This document shows, piece by piece, positions 17,969 through 26,770 of a DNA stretch of 64,000 bases. Source of the DNA: DAIDKA01 sp963726995 (GTDB lineage: Bacteria; Pseudomonadota; Gammaproteobacteria; Steroidobacterales; Steroidobacteraceae); NCBI GenBank assembly GCA_963726995.1, contig CAVSEP010000004.1, forward strand, positions 248,001 through 312,000, in the 5' to 3' direction. The first letter of the stretch is position 1, and the number at the start of each line of letters is the position of its first letter. The notes beneath the pieces are model-generated. The model saw nothing but the letters and a program-made list of their open reading frames with translations. It did not search any database and was not told the origin of the DNA. The translations under genes were made by a program, and so were the position numbers.

Positions 17969-18463
17969 ATGGCCAGAAACTCAAAAACGGAACAGCTGCA
18001 GATCCGCGTATCCAGGGCGGAAAAGGCAGCCATCCGGCGCGCTGCGGCACAAGCTGGGCTGGATGCATCGGCGTACGTGTTGAGCAAGATTCTGCCGGCG
18101 CCCGCGGCTGATTTTCAGCGCTGTACCGAGGCGTGCGCGGGACCGGAGCCGCGGTTTGCGCTCGCGGAGCTCAATTCCCTGCTGGCGCGGTTCTCCGCGG
18201 GCGAATTGAGCGCTGCCGTTGCCGAATTCCACCCGGCGGGCCTGTCGGCTTTCTTGCGCAACTACGTCGCCGCAATGGTGGAGCATGCCTGTGCGCGGCG
18301 AGCAGTGGCTGTACCCTGGTGGGTCAGGGCTATCGAGCCGTTGTCCGATCCGGTCTTCGGCAGTGAGCTGCAGAGTTTGCGGCTACACCTGCTGACGCAA
18401 TCCCCGCCGGCTTTCCGTTGTCGCAATCTCTTCATCGACTCAAGCGTCGGCGAGCGCGTTTGA
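17969..18463 (+). CDS. ribbon-helix-helix protein, probable antitoxin partner
   Basis: A 164-residue protein. Residues 1-45 (KTEQLQIRVSRAEKAAIRRA, LDASAYVLSKILP) fit a ribbon-helix-helix DNA-binding unit like DUF1778-type antitoxins; the remaining ~115 residues are helical and unassigned. The next gene starts one base after the stop and encodes a nucleotidyltransferase-like protein, so the two form an operon resembling a toxin-antitoxin pair. The gene start is preceded by an AT-rich stretch with TATTGACA-like elements (17935-17960) that could hold the promoter. Confidence 0.6.
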   Translation: MARNSKTEQLQIRVSRAEKAAIRRAAAQAGLDASAYVLSKILPAPAADFQRCTEACAGPEPRFALAELNSLLARFSAGELSAAVAEFHPAGLSAFLRNYVAAMVEHACARRAVAVPWWVRAIEPLSDPVFGSELQSLRLHLLTQSPPAFRCRNLFIDSSVGERV

Positions 18464-18464
18464 A

Positions 18465-18995
18465 ATGCCTGTATCCCTGAGCGCGACGGACATCCGGCGG
18501 CTGTTCGAATTGCTGAGCGAGGAGTTGCGAGGAACGGGGACTCATGCCGAGCTGTTCCTCGTGGGTGGTGCCGTCATGTGTCTTGCATACGAGGCCAGGC
18601 CATCCACCCAGGACGTTGACGCCCTGTTCCGTCCGGCGGAAGGAGTGCGTAAGGCGGCTGCGCGCGTGGCAGTCCGAGCGAATGTCAGGTCCGATTGGCT
18701 CAACGACGGTGTGAAGGGTTTCCTGAGTGCTCAAGGGGAGTTTGCCCCGTTCCTGGAGCTTGATCACCTGCGGGTGATGATGGCGCAGCCGGGGTATCTG
18801 CTGGCGATGAAGTGCCTGGCTTTCAGGATTGGCGCCGAGTTCCACGACGAGGAAGATATTCGCTATCTGCTGCGGCTTTTGGACCTCCGTGCCTACAGCC
18901 AGGCGTTGGGGGTCATCACGAAGTATTACCCTTTGGAGCGCTTCCCGCAGAAGACCCTCTATGCACTGGCCGAGTTGCTGCCCAAACAGTCCTGA
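18465..18995 (+). CDS. DUF6036-like nucleotidyltransferase
   Basis: A 176-residue protein with a minimal nucleotidyltransferase start: FLVGGAVMCLAYEARPSTQDVDALF has the GG and the D-x-D metal pair (DVD). The later part (DEEDIRYLLRLLDL) fits the helical region of DUF6036-type proteins. Relatives such as AbiEii/MenT toxins transfer nucleotides to tRNA or proteins; whether this one does is inference. Preceded with a 1-bp gap by the RHH protein. Its stop is about 100 bp before the repeat block ending at 19192. Confidence 0.65.
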   Translation: MPVSLSATDIRRLFELLSEELRGTGTHAELFLVGGAVMCLAYEARPSTQDVDALFRPAEGVRKAAARVAVRANVRSDWLNDGVKGFLSAQGEFAPFLELDHLRVMMAQPGYLLAMKCLAFRIGAEFHDEEDIRYLLRLLDLRAYSQALGVITKYYPLERFPQKTLYALAELLPKQS

Positions 18996-19101
18996 TCGGC
19001 GTGCTTGCGGAAGTCCCGTTTCATCATTGCTCCCTCGCGGCGCTCGCTGCAAGTGATCGAAAAATCCGCTGATCGATCACGTTTCTCGGCCTTTCGGCGT
19101 T

Positions 19102-19192
19102 GGGGTACGAAGCAGGGGTATGTGATCGATGTCGTTGACGATAAAGACAATGCAGACAATAACTTAGAGGATTTATTCGATTCCGACCCTAG
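19102..19192 (+). repeat. att-type block 1 ending in a 17-bp tRNA-Cys fragment
   Basis: Begins GGGGTACGAAGCAGGGGTAT and ends with TTCGATTCCGACCCTAG (19176-19192), which equals 14185-14201 of tRNA-Cys. The same arrangement, with diverged middle, is found at 27830-27919 and 40686-40775. An AT-rich stretch of about 70 bp follows the core, as at 27920-27990. Read as an island end. Confidence 0.7.
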
Positions 19193-19358
19193 ACTTCATG
19201 AAAAACGAAAGTAAATCAAATATTTACACATTATAACTCGTGCCATATTTCATTATACGGCATTGCCGGAATACGCAAATCGCGGCAGAAATTCCAATGC
19301 TTTGGCGATCCTGAAGGTCAGTAGGCAGGCGAGGGTGCACGAATGGTAATTCGCCAGG

Positions 19359-19775
19359 CTACGCGAATGGATTCACGATTTTGACCCCAGTGGGCTCGTA
19401 ATGATCCGTATTGCGGGTAACCACGGTCAGATCGTGAATGAGTGCTGTAGCTGCGATCTGCTTGTCGAGCGGATTCTCCGGATGAGGGGCGCGTAGTCTC
19501 CCCCAGATCTGGGCCGTCTCTTGATCGAACGGCAGGATGGCATCCGCATAGTCGACGGTGAGACGATCAAGCCAGCGCTCCAGACGTGCAGCCTGCGCCG
19601 AATCACCGCGGTGCCGAATGTTTTCGACACCCTGTCGCAGTTCGCCAATGGTAATCGCGGACAGAAACAGCGCAATGTTGTTTCGACTCGCGTTGCTAAA
19701 GAACTCGCGTACGCCCGCATTGCCTTTGTCGCCCTTGCGCGCTTCGCTAATCACATCGGTGTCCACCAGAAACAC
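19359..19775 (-). CDS. VapC/FitB-type PIN-domain toxin
   Basis: A 138-residue PIN ribonuclease. The acidic active site is present: D5/D7 in FLVDTDVISE, E in TIGELRQG, D in NPLDKQIAAT and D in TRNTDHYEP. Family members cut tRNA or rRNA when freed from their antitoxin. Start is GTG at 19773-19775, two bases after the antitoxin stop, so the pair is cotranscribed. First genes inside the third module. Confidence 0.88.
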   Translation of the reverse strand: MFLVDTDVISEARKGDKGNAGVREFFSNASRNNIALFLSAITIGELRQGVENIRHRGDSAQAARLERWLDRLTVDYADAILPFDQETAQIWGRLRAPHPENPLDKQIAATALIHDLTVVTRNTDHYEPTGVKIVNPFA

Positions 19776-19777
19776 GA

Positions 19778-19999
19778 TCAGCCTCGGAGATCGACCTGCT
19801 CTCTGGCGAAATCCTTGTCGCGGCCAACATCTGGCATTGCAGCCAGTACATCAGCAAGGGCTCGTCGCCGAGGTCCTTGAAGCGCAGCCTGAAGAATTTC
19901 CCGATGTTCCTGCTCTGCGCTGCGGTTGTGCTTGGCAGCGCGCTGCTTCAGTGCTTTAACCAACTCTTCCGTCACCTTGCGAACCATTAGCTGTGCCAT
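19778..19999 (-). CDS. VapB/FitA-type antitoxin
   Basis: A 73-residue protein: ribbon-helix-helix at the N-terminus (MAQLMVRKVTEELVKALKQ, HNRSAEQEHREIL, the FitA-like pattern) and a short C-terminal tail (PDVGRDKDFAREQVDLRG) of the kind that wraps the PIN toxin. Upstream of its start are two copies of a palindrome (20023-20069) that fit autoregulation. Confidence 0.85.
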   Translation of the reverse strand: MAQLMVRKVTEELVKALKQRAAKHNRSAEQEHREILQAALQGPRRRALADVLAAMPDVGRDKDFAREQVDLRG

Positions 20000-20022
20000 C
20001 TATGTTCTCTTTGCCCCAATCC

Positions 20023-20069
20023 GCTAGCAATGCTAGCACCTGCCAAGAGTGAGTGCAAGCAATGCTAGC
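20023..20069 (-). promoter_or_regulatory. paired palindromic operator of vapBC with overlapping promoter
   Basis: GCTAGCAATGCTAGC at 20023-20037 is a perfect inverted repeat; GCAAGCAATGCTAGC at 20055-20069 differs by one base. Centres are 32 bp apart, about three helical turns. On the minus strand a TTGCAC and TAGCAT pair with 17-bp spacing places the -10 inside the first palindrome, so VapBC binding would block transcription. Inferred from sequence. Confidence 0.6.
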
Positions 20070-20409
20070 AGTGCGTGACTGCCTTGCGTGACCTGGCCCA
20101 TTTTCGCCCGCAATCGCCACGCGTAACCGGTCGCTTGAGGCGCACGACCGGGCATCGGATAGGGGTGGCGGAATAGACCGAACGCCTATTGAGTGTGATC
20201 AATGGAGCGATTTGAGGGCACGGAGGCTCATTGCGGACCGCTGAAGCTATCGGTCTGATGATCAGTATCGTCATTTTTCGCAGTTGCACCCGTTGCGGTC
20301 AGTCGAACCTCAATCAGGATTCGCCTCCGACAAGGCGCTTGCTGACGTCCGAACGGCCGCTTTTCGGCTTTGCCACGGACGTAATCACCGATCTGCTGGC
20401 CGACAGTCA
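20070..20409. other. 340 bp without a recognisable gene
   Basis: No frame gives a recognisable protein. Between the vapBC promoter and the start of the 715-bp duplicated segment. Confidence 0.4.
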
Positions 20410-21124
20410 TGCCGCACGGAACCAACGGGTCGTTGCGACCTCCAATGAGTGTGACACCTGCCATCTCATACCCTGAATCGGAAGGAGGGCGTAATGAGCT
20501 TTGGATCGCGGTTGGCGCTCGGCGCCGCCGTCGCCAGTGCGATGATTGCGCAAGGCGCTGCGGGCTTGGCCGATACCCGTGCGAGCGTCCCATCGGTGTG
20601 GGGGCGCTACGATCTGATCCTCGATTTGGACCATCTGCCCAAGCAGTATTCCTGTAAGAGCTTATGGTACAAATTCCGTGATGTGCTTTGGGCTGTAGGG
20701 GTCGGCGGCATCTCGGAGATACTTCCCTATAATTGTGGAAGTGGGGGTGCTGATCATGGGCTTTCACCCAAGGTACACGTGGCATTCGTGCTCCCGGAGG
20801 CGGCATCAGGTATCCAGGCTCGCTATCCGGATCTGAGCGCCCGCAGCGCCGAAATCCGCCTTGGGCCGGGGAGCCCGAGCACCCTCGATGACTCTGATTG
20901 CCGCCTGATGCAGCAGATAAACAATTTGCTTTTCAGGTCGATTCCCGTGCACGTCTTACAAGCGACTTGGCATTGCGATGCTGCCGTTGCGGGAGTGCCG
21001 CGTTACGGATTGACCCTTGAGGTGCTCAAACCCGTGACGCATGGGGCACCTAAGGCCGGCGCTGTCGGCGAGTGATTGGCGCGTGGAATGCCGTGAGGAG
21101 GGGTGGGAGGCGGCGTTCCCCCAA
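20410..21124 (+). repeat. 715-bp duplicated segment, copy 1
   Basis: Matches 41333-42047 with about 15 mismatches by eye, roughly 98 percent identity. It comprises some 84 bp upstream, the whole exported-protein gene and about 50 bp downstream; flanks on both sides are unrelated. No terminal inverted repeats or transposase are visible, so it did not obviously move as an insertion sequence. Confidence 0.9.
20494..21075 (+). CDS. exported protein of unknown function, copy 1
   Basis: A 193-residue protein starting with a Sec signal peptide (SRLALGAAVASAMIAQGAAGLA, likely cut near residue 26). The mature part has four cysteines (YSC, YNC, SDC, WHC), enough for two disulphides, which fits the periplasm. 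No family recognised. Strong GGAGG site 9 bases before the ATG. Copy 2 (41417-41998) differs at only a few residues, mostly in the C-terminal tail, and the substitutions keep the frame open, suggesting both were under selection or duplicated recently. Confidence 0.7.
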   Translation: MSFGSRLALGAAVASAMIAQGAAGLADTRASVPSVWGRYDLILDLDHLPKQYSCKSLWYKFRDVLWAVGVGGISEILPYNCGSGGADHGLSPKVHVAFVLPEAASGIQARYPDLSARSAEIRLGPGSPSTLDDSDCRLMQQINNLLFRSIPVHVLQATWHCDAAVAGVPRYGLTLEVLKPVTHGAPKAGAVGE

Positions 21125-21325
21125 AGCATTGTGACCTGCTGGTCGATTTTCGGTCCATTTAAGACTTTGGATCAGGTCAAGGGCGCGCGCGGCATCTATA
21201 GGAGTCGAGCCGTCCTCCCGGAAATCGATTAGACAACCAGGCGGAGGATGACATGCATTGCCAAGAATATTGGAACCAATGTAAGATTCCGGTGTTCGCG
21301 AACCTCATTAGTCCGGAGATTCCAG

Positions 21326-21640
21326 ATGCGCAGTAAGATTTTTTTGGCGTCAACAGCGGCGGCGTTGTTTGTGCTGCTTGGTGGCTGCACTGATCTGAAG
21401 CCGCTGCAGGCTGACATTGACAGTTTGAAAGGGCAGGTAAGTAAGCTGCAAGCGGACATCGATGCTGCGAGGGCGTCGGCCGATGCGGCCGCGCGCGCCG
21501 CAAGTCGTGCCGCCCAGTCCGCGAGTGGAGCGCAGAGCGCCGCCGACAAGGCCCTAGCCGCAGCGCACGCAGCCCAGGCTGCCAACGACGCCACGAATGA
21601 AAGAATTGACCGGATGTTCAAGCGGTCGATATCGAAATAG
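21326..21640 (+). CDS. Lpp/OprI-like alanine-zipper lipoprotein
   Basis: A 104-residue lipoprotein. Signal peptide with lipobox LGGC (Cys ~21), then heptads rich in Ala (QADIDSLKGQVSKLQADIDA, AADAAARAA...) forming a trimeric coiled coil, and a C-terminal FKRSISK resembling the end of Lpp, whose last Lys is linked to peptidoglycan. Expected outer-membrane/cell-wall tether. ATG 21326 has GGAG at 21314-21317. An extra copy on an island is unusual; the chromosome probably has its own. Confidence 0.75.
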   Translation: MRSKIFLASTAAALFVLLGGCTDLKPLQADIDSLKGQVSKLQADIDAARASADAAARAASRAAQSASGAQSAADKALAAAHAAQAANDATNERIDRMFKRSISK

Positions 21641-22075
21641 GCAGGCCGGCGGAGAGTTGGGGCACCCGGCCCTATGGTTGGACGCGGCCGTGACTTGGGG
21701 ATTTGATGAGGTCCGGGTCAGCCATCGGAAACGTTTTGGGCCGATTCTGCGTCTACGTGCGGGCCAATTCTCCAACTGCGAAGTTGCGCATAGGTAAAAC
21801 AGGCGCGCCCGTAGGGATAGTCGGGCCTTCATAATGCCGCACATGGACATTGAGGCAATTAGCATCGAGGGCGCACGATCTTCCTTGGTGTTCTTTTCTG
21901 TGAACCATGACCCTTGCTTGTCATGGTGAACGGCGAATTCACGGTTGAGTCATGGATCGACTTTCGCTCGCCTCGTGGCGAGGCACGAGAGCCTACCGCT
22001 GCGCGCGGCCAGTCATAACGGGCATGCAACCGAGAGAGCATCGGACGGGAGAACAGACCTGTACGTGGTGGGAAA
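21641..22075. other. 435 bp without a recognisable gene
   Basis: Only short out-of-phase frames; nothing recognised. It should hold the promoter of the ClC gene. Confidence 0.4.
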
Positions 22076-23377
22076 TTGGCTGCGGACACATTAAGAGCGG
22101 GGGTTCGTCATGCGGGTGGCGGATTGCTCTCCTATCATCATTGGAAAGCACGCGCGCTGCTTTGGGCCGCGGCAGTCGGAGTGGGGGTCGCCGCGGTGGC
22201 TTTCGCGCGGCTTGCGGATCTTGCGCTGGCCTTGCTTGCCCGAATACTTGCAATGTCGCTGTGGTGGCCGTGGCTGACTGCGCCAGTAGGGTTTTTCGCG
22301 ATCGCGTGGGCGACACGACGATTCTTTCGCGGTGCCGAGGGAAGTGGAATTCCGCAGACGATATACGCGCTGCGCGCGGATGCCGGCGAGACGGGGGCGC
22401 GTCTGCTCAAAGTGCACGTGGTCTTAGGTCGGATCTTCCTGGCAGCTGGCAGCTTGCTGTGCGGGGGATCCATCGGCCGAGAAGGGCCAACAGTCCATGT
22501 CGGGGCGCTCATCGCCCACAGTGTGTCGCGCTGGATGCCTCACGGCACGATCGCTGCGCAGCGTCGGGCCTTGATTCTTGCGGGGGGCGCTGCCGGCGTG
22601 GCAGCGGCGTTCAATACGCCACTTGCCGGCGTCGTGTTCGCGATCGAGGAGCTGTCAAAGTCGTTTGAAGAGCGGGCGAGCGGAACGACGCTGACGGCAG
22701 TTATTCTGGCGGGCGTCGTGGCTATCGCGCTCGTGGGCGATTATGCGTATTTTGGCCAACCCACCGTTACGGCGGCCGTACCGGCCTTCGCGCCGATCAC
22801 CTGGTGTGTGGCGATTGGCTCCGGCATGGCGGGAGGGGCGTTCAGTCGAGTTACCCTGGCCTGCGTCAGCCAGTTGCCTGGATGGCTTGAGCGTTTCCGC
22901 AGGCGCCGCCGGGCACAGTTTGCTGGGCTATGCGGGGCGGCGGTGGCGGCGGTTGGCACGGCTTCTGGCGGACTTACCTATGGCAGCGGCTACTCGCAGG
23001 CCCGATCGATCTTGGAGGCCCATGCCCAGATGCCGTGGTTCTACGCGCCGGCGCGCGCCCTCGCCACTCTACTGTCGTACCTGAGCGGAATTCCAGCGGG
23101 AATCCTTGCCCCGTCGCTGTCCGTGGGCGCGGGTGTCGGTCAGAGCATTGCGGACCTGTTTGGCGATTCGTCGGTCCCCTTTGCGATTCTAGGCATGTGC
23201 GGCTATCTTGCAGGGGTTACCCAGGCTCCCTTGACCGCATTGGTGATCGTAATGGAAATGACCTCACAGCATGCGATGGTCTTGCCACTGATGATTACCG
23301 CGGCCGTGGCAACGGCCGTTTCGAGATTGATTTCGCCGCCGCTTTACCAAACCTTGGCGCAGCGCTATGCCGGATGA
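22076..23377 (+). CDS. ClC-family chloride channel / H+-Cl- exchanger
   Basis: A 433-residue polytopic membrane protein with the ClC signatures GSGIPQ (selectivity filter), GREGPTVHVG with the gating Glu, VVFAIEEL with the second (proton-path) Glu, and GIPAGILAPSL. Presence of both glutamates favours an exchanger over a channel. Members help with acid or chloride stress. The start is uncertain: TTG 22076 is the longest, and the first transmembrane helix begins near residue 27. About 30 bp separate it from the marR gene on the same strand. Confidence 0.88.
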   Translation: MAADTLRAGVRHAGGGLLSYHHWKARALLWAAAVGVGVAAVAFARLADLALALLARILAMSLWWPWLTAPVGFFAIAWATRRFFRGAEGSGIPQTIYALRADAGETGARLLKVHVVLGRIFLAAGSLLCGGSIGREGPTVHVGALIAHSVSRWMPHGTIAAQRRALILAGGAAGVAAAFNTPLAGVVFAIEELSKSFEERASGTTLTAVILAGVVAIALVGDYAYFGQPTVTAAVPAFAPITWCVAIGSGMAGGAFSRVTLACVSQLPGWLERFRRRRRAQFAGLCGAAVAAVGTASGGLTYGSGYSQARSILEAHAQMPWFYAPARALATLLSYLSGIPAGILAPSLSVGAGVGQSIADLFGDSSVPFAILGMCGYLAGVTQAPLTALVIVMEMTSQHAMVLPLMITAAVATAVSRLISPPLYQTLAQRYAG

Positions 23378-23412
23378 TGCAAGATGATCAATGATTCCCG
23401 TGTAAGAAGGAT

Positions 23413-23982
23413 TTGAAGCCAGTGCCAGCGGCCCGCCGGACTCGAAATCCCCGGGGGAAACCGGAAACTCCAGGAAACCACCACGCTCGAAGTCGGCGAT
23501 CGACGGTCAGGCACGCCGGGGACGCCTCTGAGCTGAAGGCCCTGCAGAGTCTTCGTACCATCTTTGGCTCCGCCCGCACCCATGATGCGGAAGTACGGCG
23601 TGCGGCTGGTATTTCCGGCTCGCAGCTATGGGCGTTGTCTGAGATCGCCGCGCAAGCGGGGATCACTGTCAACGGCCTCGCAGCGCGCATGGCATTGCAT
23701 CAAACCACCGCGAGCAATCTCGTCAATTCATTGGTCAAACACAAGGTTATCCGACGCGTGCGGGATGGATCGGACCGCCGGATCATTCATCTTCATCCCT
23801 CGGCAGAGGGCAAGCGACTACTCTTGCGCGTGCCGGGACCGCATGCAGGCTTGTTGGTGGACGCGTTGCGGCGTCTTGACCGACATCAGATGGGACGATT
23901 GCGCGAAAGTCTCGCAGCCCTGGTCAGTGAATTGCGGCAGACCACGACAGATGCAGCCGGTGCGACATTACTGGGCGAATGA
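23413..23982 (+). CDS. MarR-family transcriptional regulator
   Basis: A 189-residue protein with a winged helix at ~65-140: SQLWALSEIAAQAGITVNGLA, LHQTTASNLVNSLVKHKVI, wing RRVRDGSDRRIIHLHPSAEG. Start is TTG at 23413 with AAGGA directly upstream (23406-23410). The N-terminal 45 residues are basic and low-complexity. It follows the ClC gene and may control it; ligand unknown. Confidence 0.82.
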   Translation: MKPVPAARRTRNPRGKPETPGNHHARSRRSTVRHAGDASELKALQSLRTIFGSARTHDAEVRRAAGISGSQLWALSEIAAQAGITVNGLAARMALHQTTASNLVNSLVKHKVIRRVRDGSDRRIIHLHPSAEGKRLLLRVPGPHAGLLVDALRRLDRHQMGRLRESLAALVSELRQTTTDAAGATLLGE

Positions 23983-24660
23983 ACCTTGGCACGGACACGG
24001 ACGGCGCGGTGCAATCGAGCGGCTCGTTCGTCAGCTAAGCGCCCAGGTAGCTCTAGGGTGGACCCGTGGCGTGACATCGCAGCTGTCTGAACTCGGGCTT
24101 CTAATCTTTTATGTCGGCAGTTTTGGCGATGCCGTAACGACGCATTCACCAGCCCTCTACGGCGGGGTTGTTGCTGGTGGGCATCGGCCTGAATCTCATA
24201 CCGATGCCCACGGCGCTCGCGGTGAAGTGGCAGAGCGGATTCATTACGGCGCACAGGGCATTCATCGGCGCCCGTGTCAATTTGAAGGCAAGATCCCAAG
24301 TCAAGGGCGTTTTTAAGGCCACCAGCATCGACACGGTCCGCCACGGGAACGATCAAGTACGGCATGCCGGCGAGATCGACGCCGCTCTCTCCGGGTGTGC
24401 AACCGAGGCCAAATGCCTGGGTCTGGCAGCCACGCGGGGATCTGTGATCGGGTATCAGCTCATTTGAATGGCCTGACACCGGAGGCGTTGAGGCAACTAG
24501 TCGCCAGCGCCAGCGCAAGCGGAATGTCTGCCCCTTGGTACCAGTGCGGGGCTCGGCAGCGTCTGCTGTTCCTCAATTGGCGAACTTGGTTTACCGGCAT
24601 ATACATGTGTGGCAATATAATGGCAACAAATGTATCGGTAACTTGGTCAAGATTGTCGCG
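23983..24660. other. 678 bp, no gene assigned
   Basis: Open frames of up to ~210 codons exist on the minus strand (23886-24518) but have no recognisable motif and look like shadows; a 99-codon plus-strand frame (24168-24467) is likewise unassigned. Could be a decayed gene. GC content drops near 24600-24640, where the otsB promoter may lie. Confidence 0.35.
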
Positions 24661-25416
24661 ATGCGTCTCGACAGTAGATCGGACTATTGGGGTGCCTGCT
24701 CGGCAGTGCCCCCGCTGCGGCGGGATGTCGCGTTGTTCCTGGACGTGGACGGAACGTTAGTAGATTTCCACGTCGACCCAGCGACCATCCGGTTCGACGA
24801 GGCATTGCGCGGTGCGATTGAACGAACCTGGACGCAGCTCGATGGCGCACTGGCACTGATCAGTGGCCGACCAATCGAGCAACTCGATCGCTGCGTGGGG
24901 TGGGACGGATGCGCTGCAGCAGGAGTACACGGGCTGGAGCGCCGGGATACATTCAAAATAGTGCACCGCGAACTTGCGCCTTCGGAGCTACGCAGCGCCT
25001 ACGCAATTCTTGCGGACGTACTCGCTCCTGGACGTGGCGTCACACTTGAGGATAAAGGGGTTTCGTTCGCGATTCATTTTCGTGAAGTCCCCGAGCGAGA
25101 AGAGGCACTTCGGCGCGCTGCGCTATTGATGCTCAAGCACCTGGGACCTAAGTACCGGCTTCTGGAAGGCACAAATGTTATGGAATTGTTACCGCGATCA
25201 GCTGACACGGGAACGGCGGTGCGGGCGTTCATGGCGGAGCCGCCATTCTGTGGGAGACAACCCGTGTTTGTGGGCGATGATGTTACGGACCTTGACGGTT
25301 TCCGAGTGGCCCGCGAATTCGGGGGCTATGGTGTGGCGGTGGGTTCGCGGATCACTGGAGACTACACATTTCCTGATGTTCTGGCCGTGCGCCGCTGGCT
25401 CGGCGCGATTGTTTGA
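24661..25416 (+). CDS. otsB: trehalose-6-phosphate phosphatase
   Basis: A 251-residue HAD-superfamily phosphatase that would convert trehalose 6-phosphate to trehalose. Motif I is LFLDVDGTLVDF (nucleophile Asp and acid Asp), motif II includes LALISGRP, motif IV is FVGDDVTDLDGF. ATG 24661 gives a protein close to E. coli OtsB (266); the frame is open further upstream without conservation. No otsA is visible in the window, so the synthase must be elsewhere. Fits the osmotic-stress flavour of this module. Confidence 0.88.
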   Translation: MRLDSRSDYWGACSAVPPLRRDVALFLDVDGTLVDFHVDPATIRFDEALRGAIERTWTQLDGALALISGRPIEQLDRCVGWDGCAAAGVHGLERRDTFKIVHRELAPSELRSAYAILADVLAPGRGVTLEDKGVSFAIHFREVPEREEALRRAALLMLKHLGPKYRLLEGTNVMELLPRSADTGTAVRAFMAEPPFCGRQPVFVGDDVTDLDGFRVAREFGGYGVAVGSRITGDYTFPDVLAVRRWLGAIV

Positions 25417-25533
25417 CGGGGCGGAACTCCGCCTGAACCACTGTTCCACAGTCGTGCGGCTACTCCAACTGAGTTGCTATGTCTGGGTCTCCCGATCGGC
25501 GATCGGGTGTTGGCGTTGATTGGTCGATGGACA

Positions 25534-26243
25534 TCAGGACTGTGGGGACTTGCGAGTCAGAAATGGACGTGCCGAGGGGTCCGGAAGGCCTTGTGATTCC
25601 CCGCCCTTGCGATCGGCGGGTGCTTGCCGGCTGGGCGATCCCATGACCGCCTGGATCAGATTGCAGTTGGCGAAAACCCAGTCGACAAGCGCTTTGGGAA
25701 AGGTTCGAACATACTCACTGCGGCGGTCTTGATGATCCAGATAGTAAGCGTGCTCCCACATATCGAGCGCGATAAGCACTACGCCACCGTTCAGAAGTGG
25801 GGATTCCGAATTGCTTGTGGTTTCGATTTGGATATCCCGTGAGCCCACGTTTGCCAAATCCAGCCGCTGCCATAAAGGCCTGCGGCCACTTGCCGGAATT
25901 TCCATACGAAATCCTCATATGAGCCGTATGCGCGTCGTATCAGATTTGCGATTAGCCCCTTCGGAGTCCCCCCTCCAGCGTGCCGCATTGACCGCCAGAA
26001 CATGTGGTGATTCCACAAACCGGCGAGGAACTGGGATAGCTCCGCTTGCGCCGGGACCCGTGCCGTTTGTACTATGAGATTTTCCAACTCGAGGCCTTCC
26101 AGAAGCGTGCCGCTAAGGAGTGCTTGGGCGGACTCGAAACAGGTGAATTGGTGGCGCGAAAAATGAAACCAGAGCGTTTCGCGCGACATTGCCGGTTCGA
26201 GCGTGCGAAAGGAATACGGAATTTGTGGCTGTGCAACCTGCAT
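25534..26243 (-). pseudogene. Fe/Mn superoxide dismutase, frameshifted
   Basis: Two frames together cover an SOD. The first (from ATG 26243) holds IPYSFRTLEPAMSRETLWFH, the second metal His region GLWNHHMFWRSM, GGGTPKGLIANLI and FRQVAAGLYGSGWIW; the second continues DIQIETTSNSESPL and LDMWEHAYYLDHQ with the Asp and His ligands. The switch is at about 25851-25858 (a 1-nt insertion or 2-nt deletion). The region FSRHQFTCFESAQALLSGT also differs from the usual HHQ.Y...LN. Likely inactive, or a sequencing error. Confidence 0.78.
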
Positions 26244-26770
26244 TAGTGACTCACCGCGATGCACGCGGAGCGCGACTCATCAACGGTGTCGGACTTTCGC
26301 AGCTGCCGATAGTTCCCCACGGCGATTCTTCGCGCCTGTACGGGTCGGCCTGATGACCAGGCAGGATCGCTGTGAGGTACACCGCGAGAGTGTTTCAGTG
26401 CACAAAGTGGAATCTACACCTGAGCCGGTGCGCATGGCTGACACACGGCGGATCCGTCACCCTTTGTTGCAAACTGCAATCGCCTTTCCGCCCGAAGTCG
26501 ATGGTCCACTGCCCGCTCTCGGTCGAAACCACGGCTCTGCATCAAGGGATGCCCGACTTGGAGATTCCTTCGCGTCGATGAATCGGTAGAGACCGCTAAT
26601 GGATTCTCCTTCCTCGCGTGGGTTGAAGAGTTGTGCGGGACCCAAATGCGAGTAGCGATCTGGTTCATCACTTCAAGGCTGCACGGATGGCAATCGAGCG
26701 GGTGGCTTGCGACGGTGGGCCTGGTGAGCGGAATTGCCTGACGGCTGGAGCCACTGCCTTTTCGACATTC
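26244..26770. other. 527 bp without a recognisable gene
   Basis: Several short overlapping frames on both strands, none with recognisable sequence. Separates the divergent sod and lipoprotein genes. Confidence 0.4.

Noticed and set aside
23886..24518. 210-codon minus-strand frame between marR and otsB
   Set aside because: No motif, no ribosome site, overlaps the end of marR; kept only as an unassigned gap.
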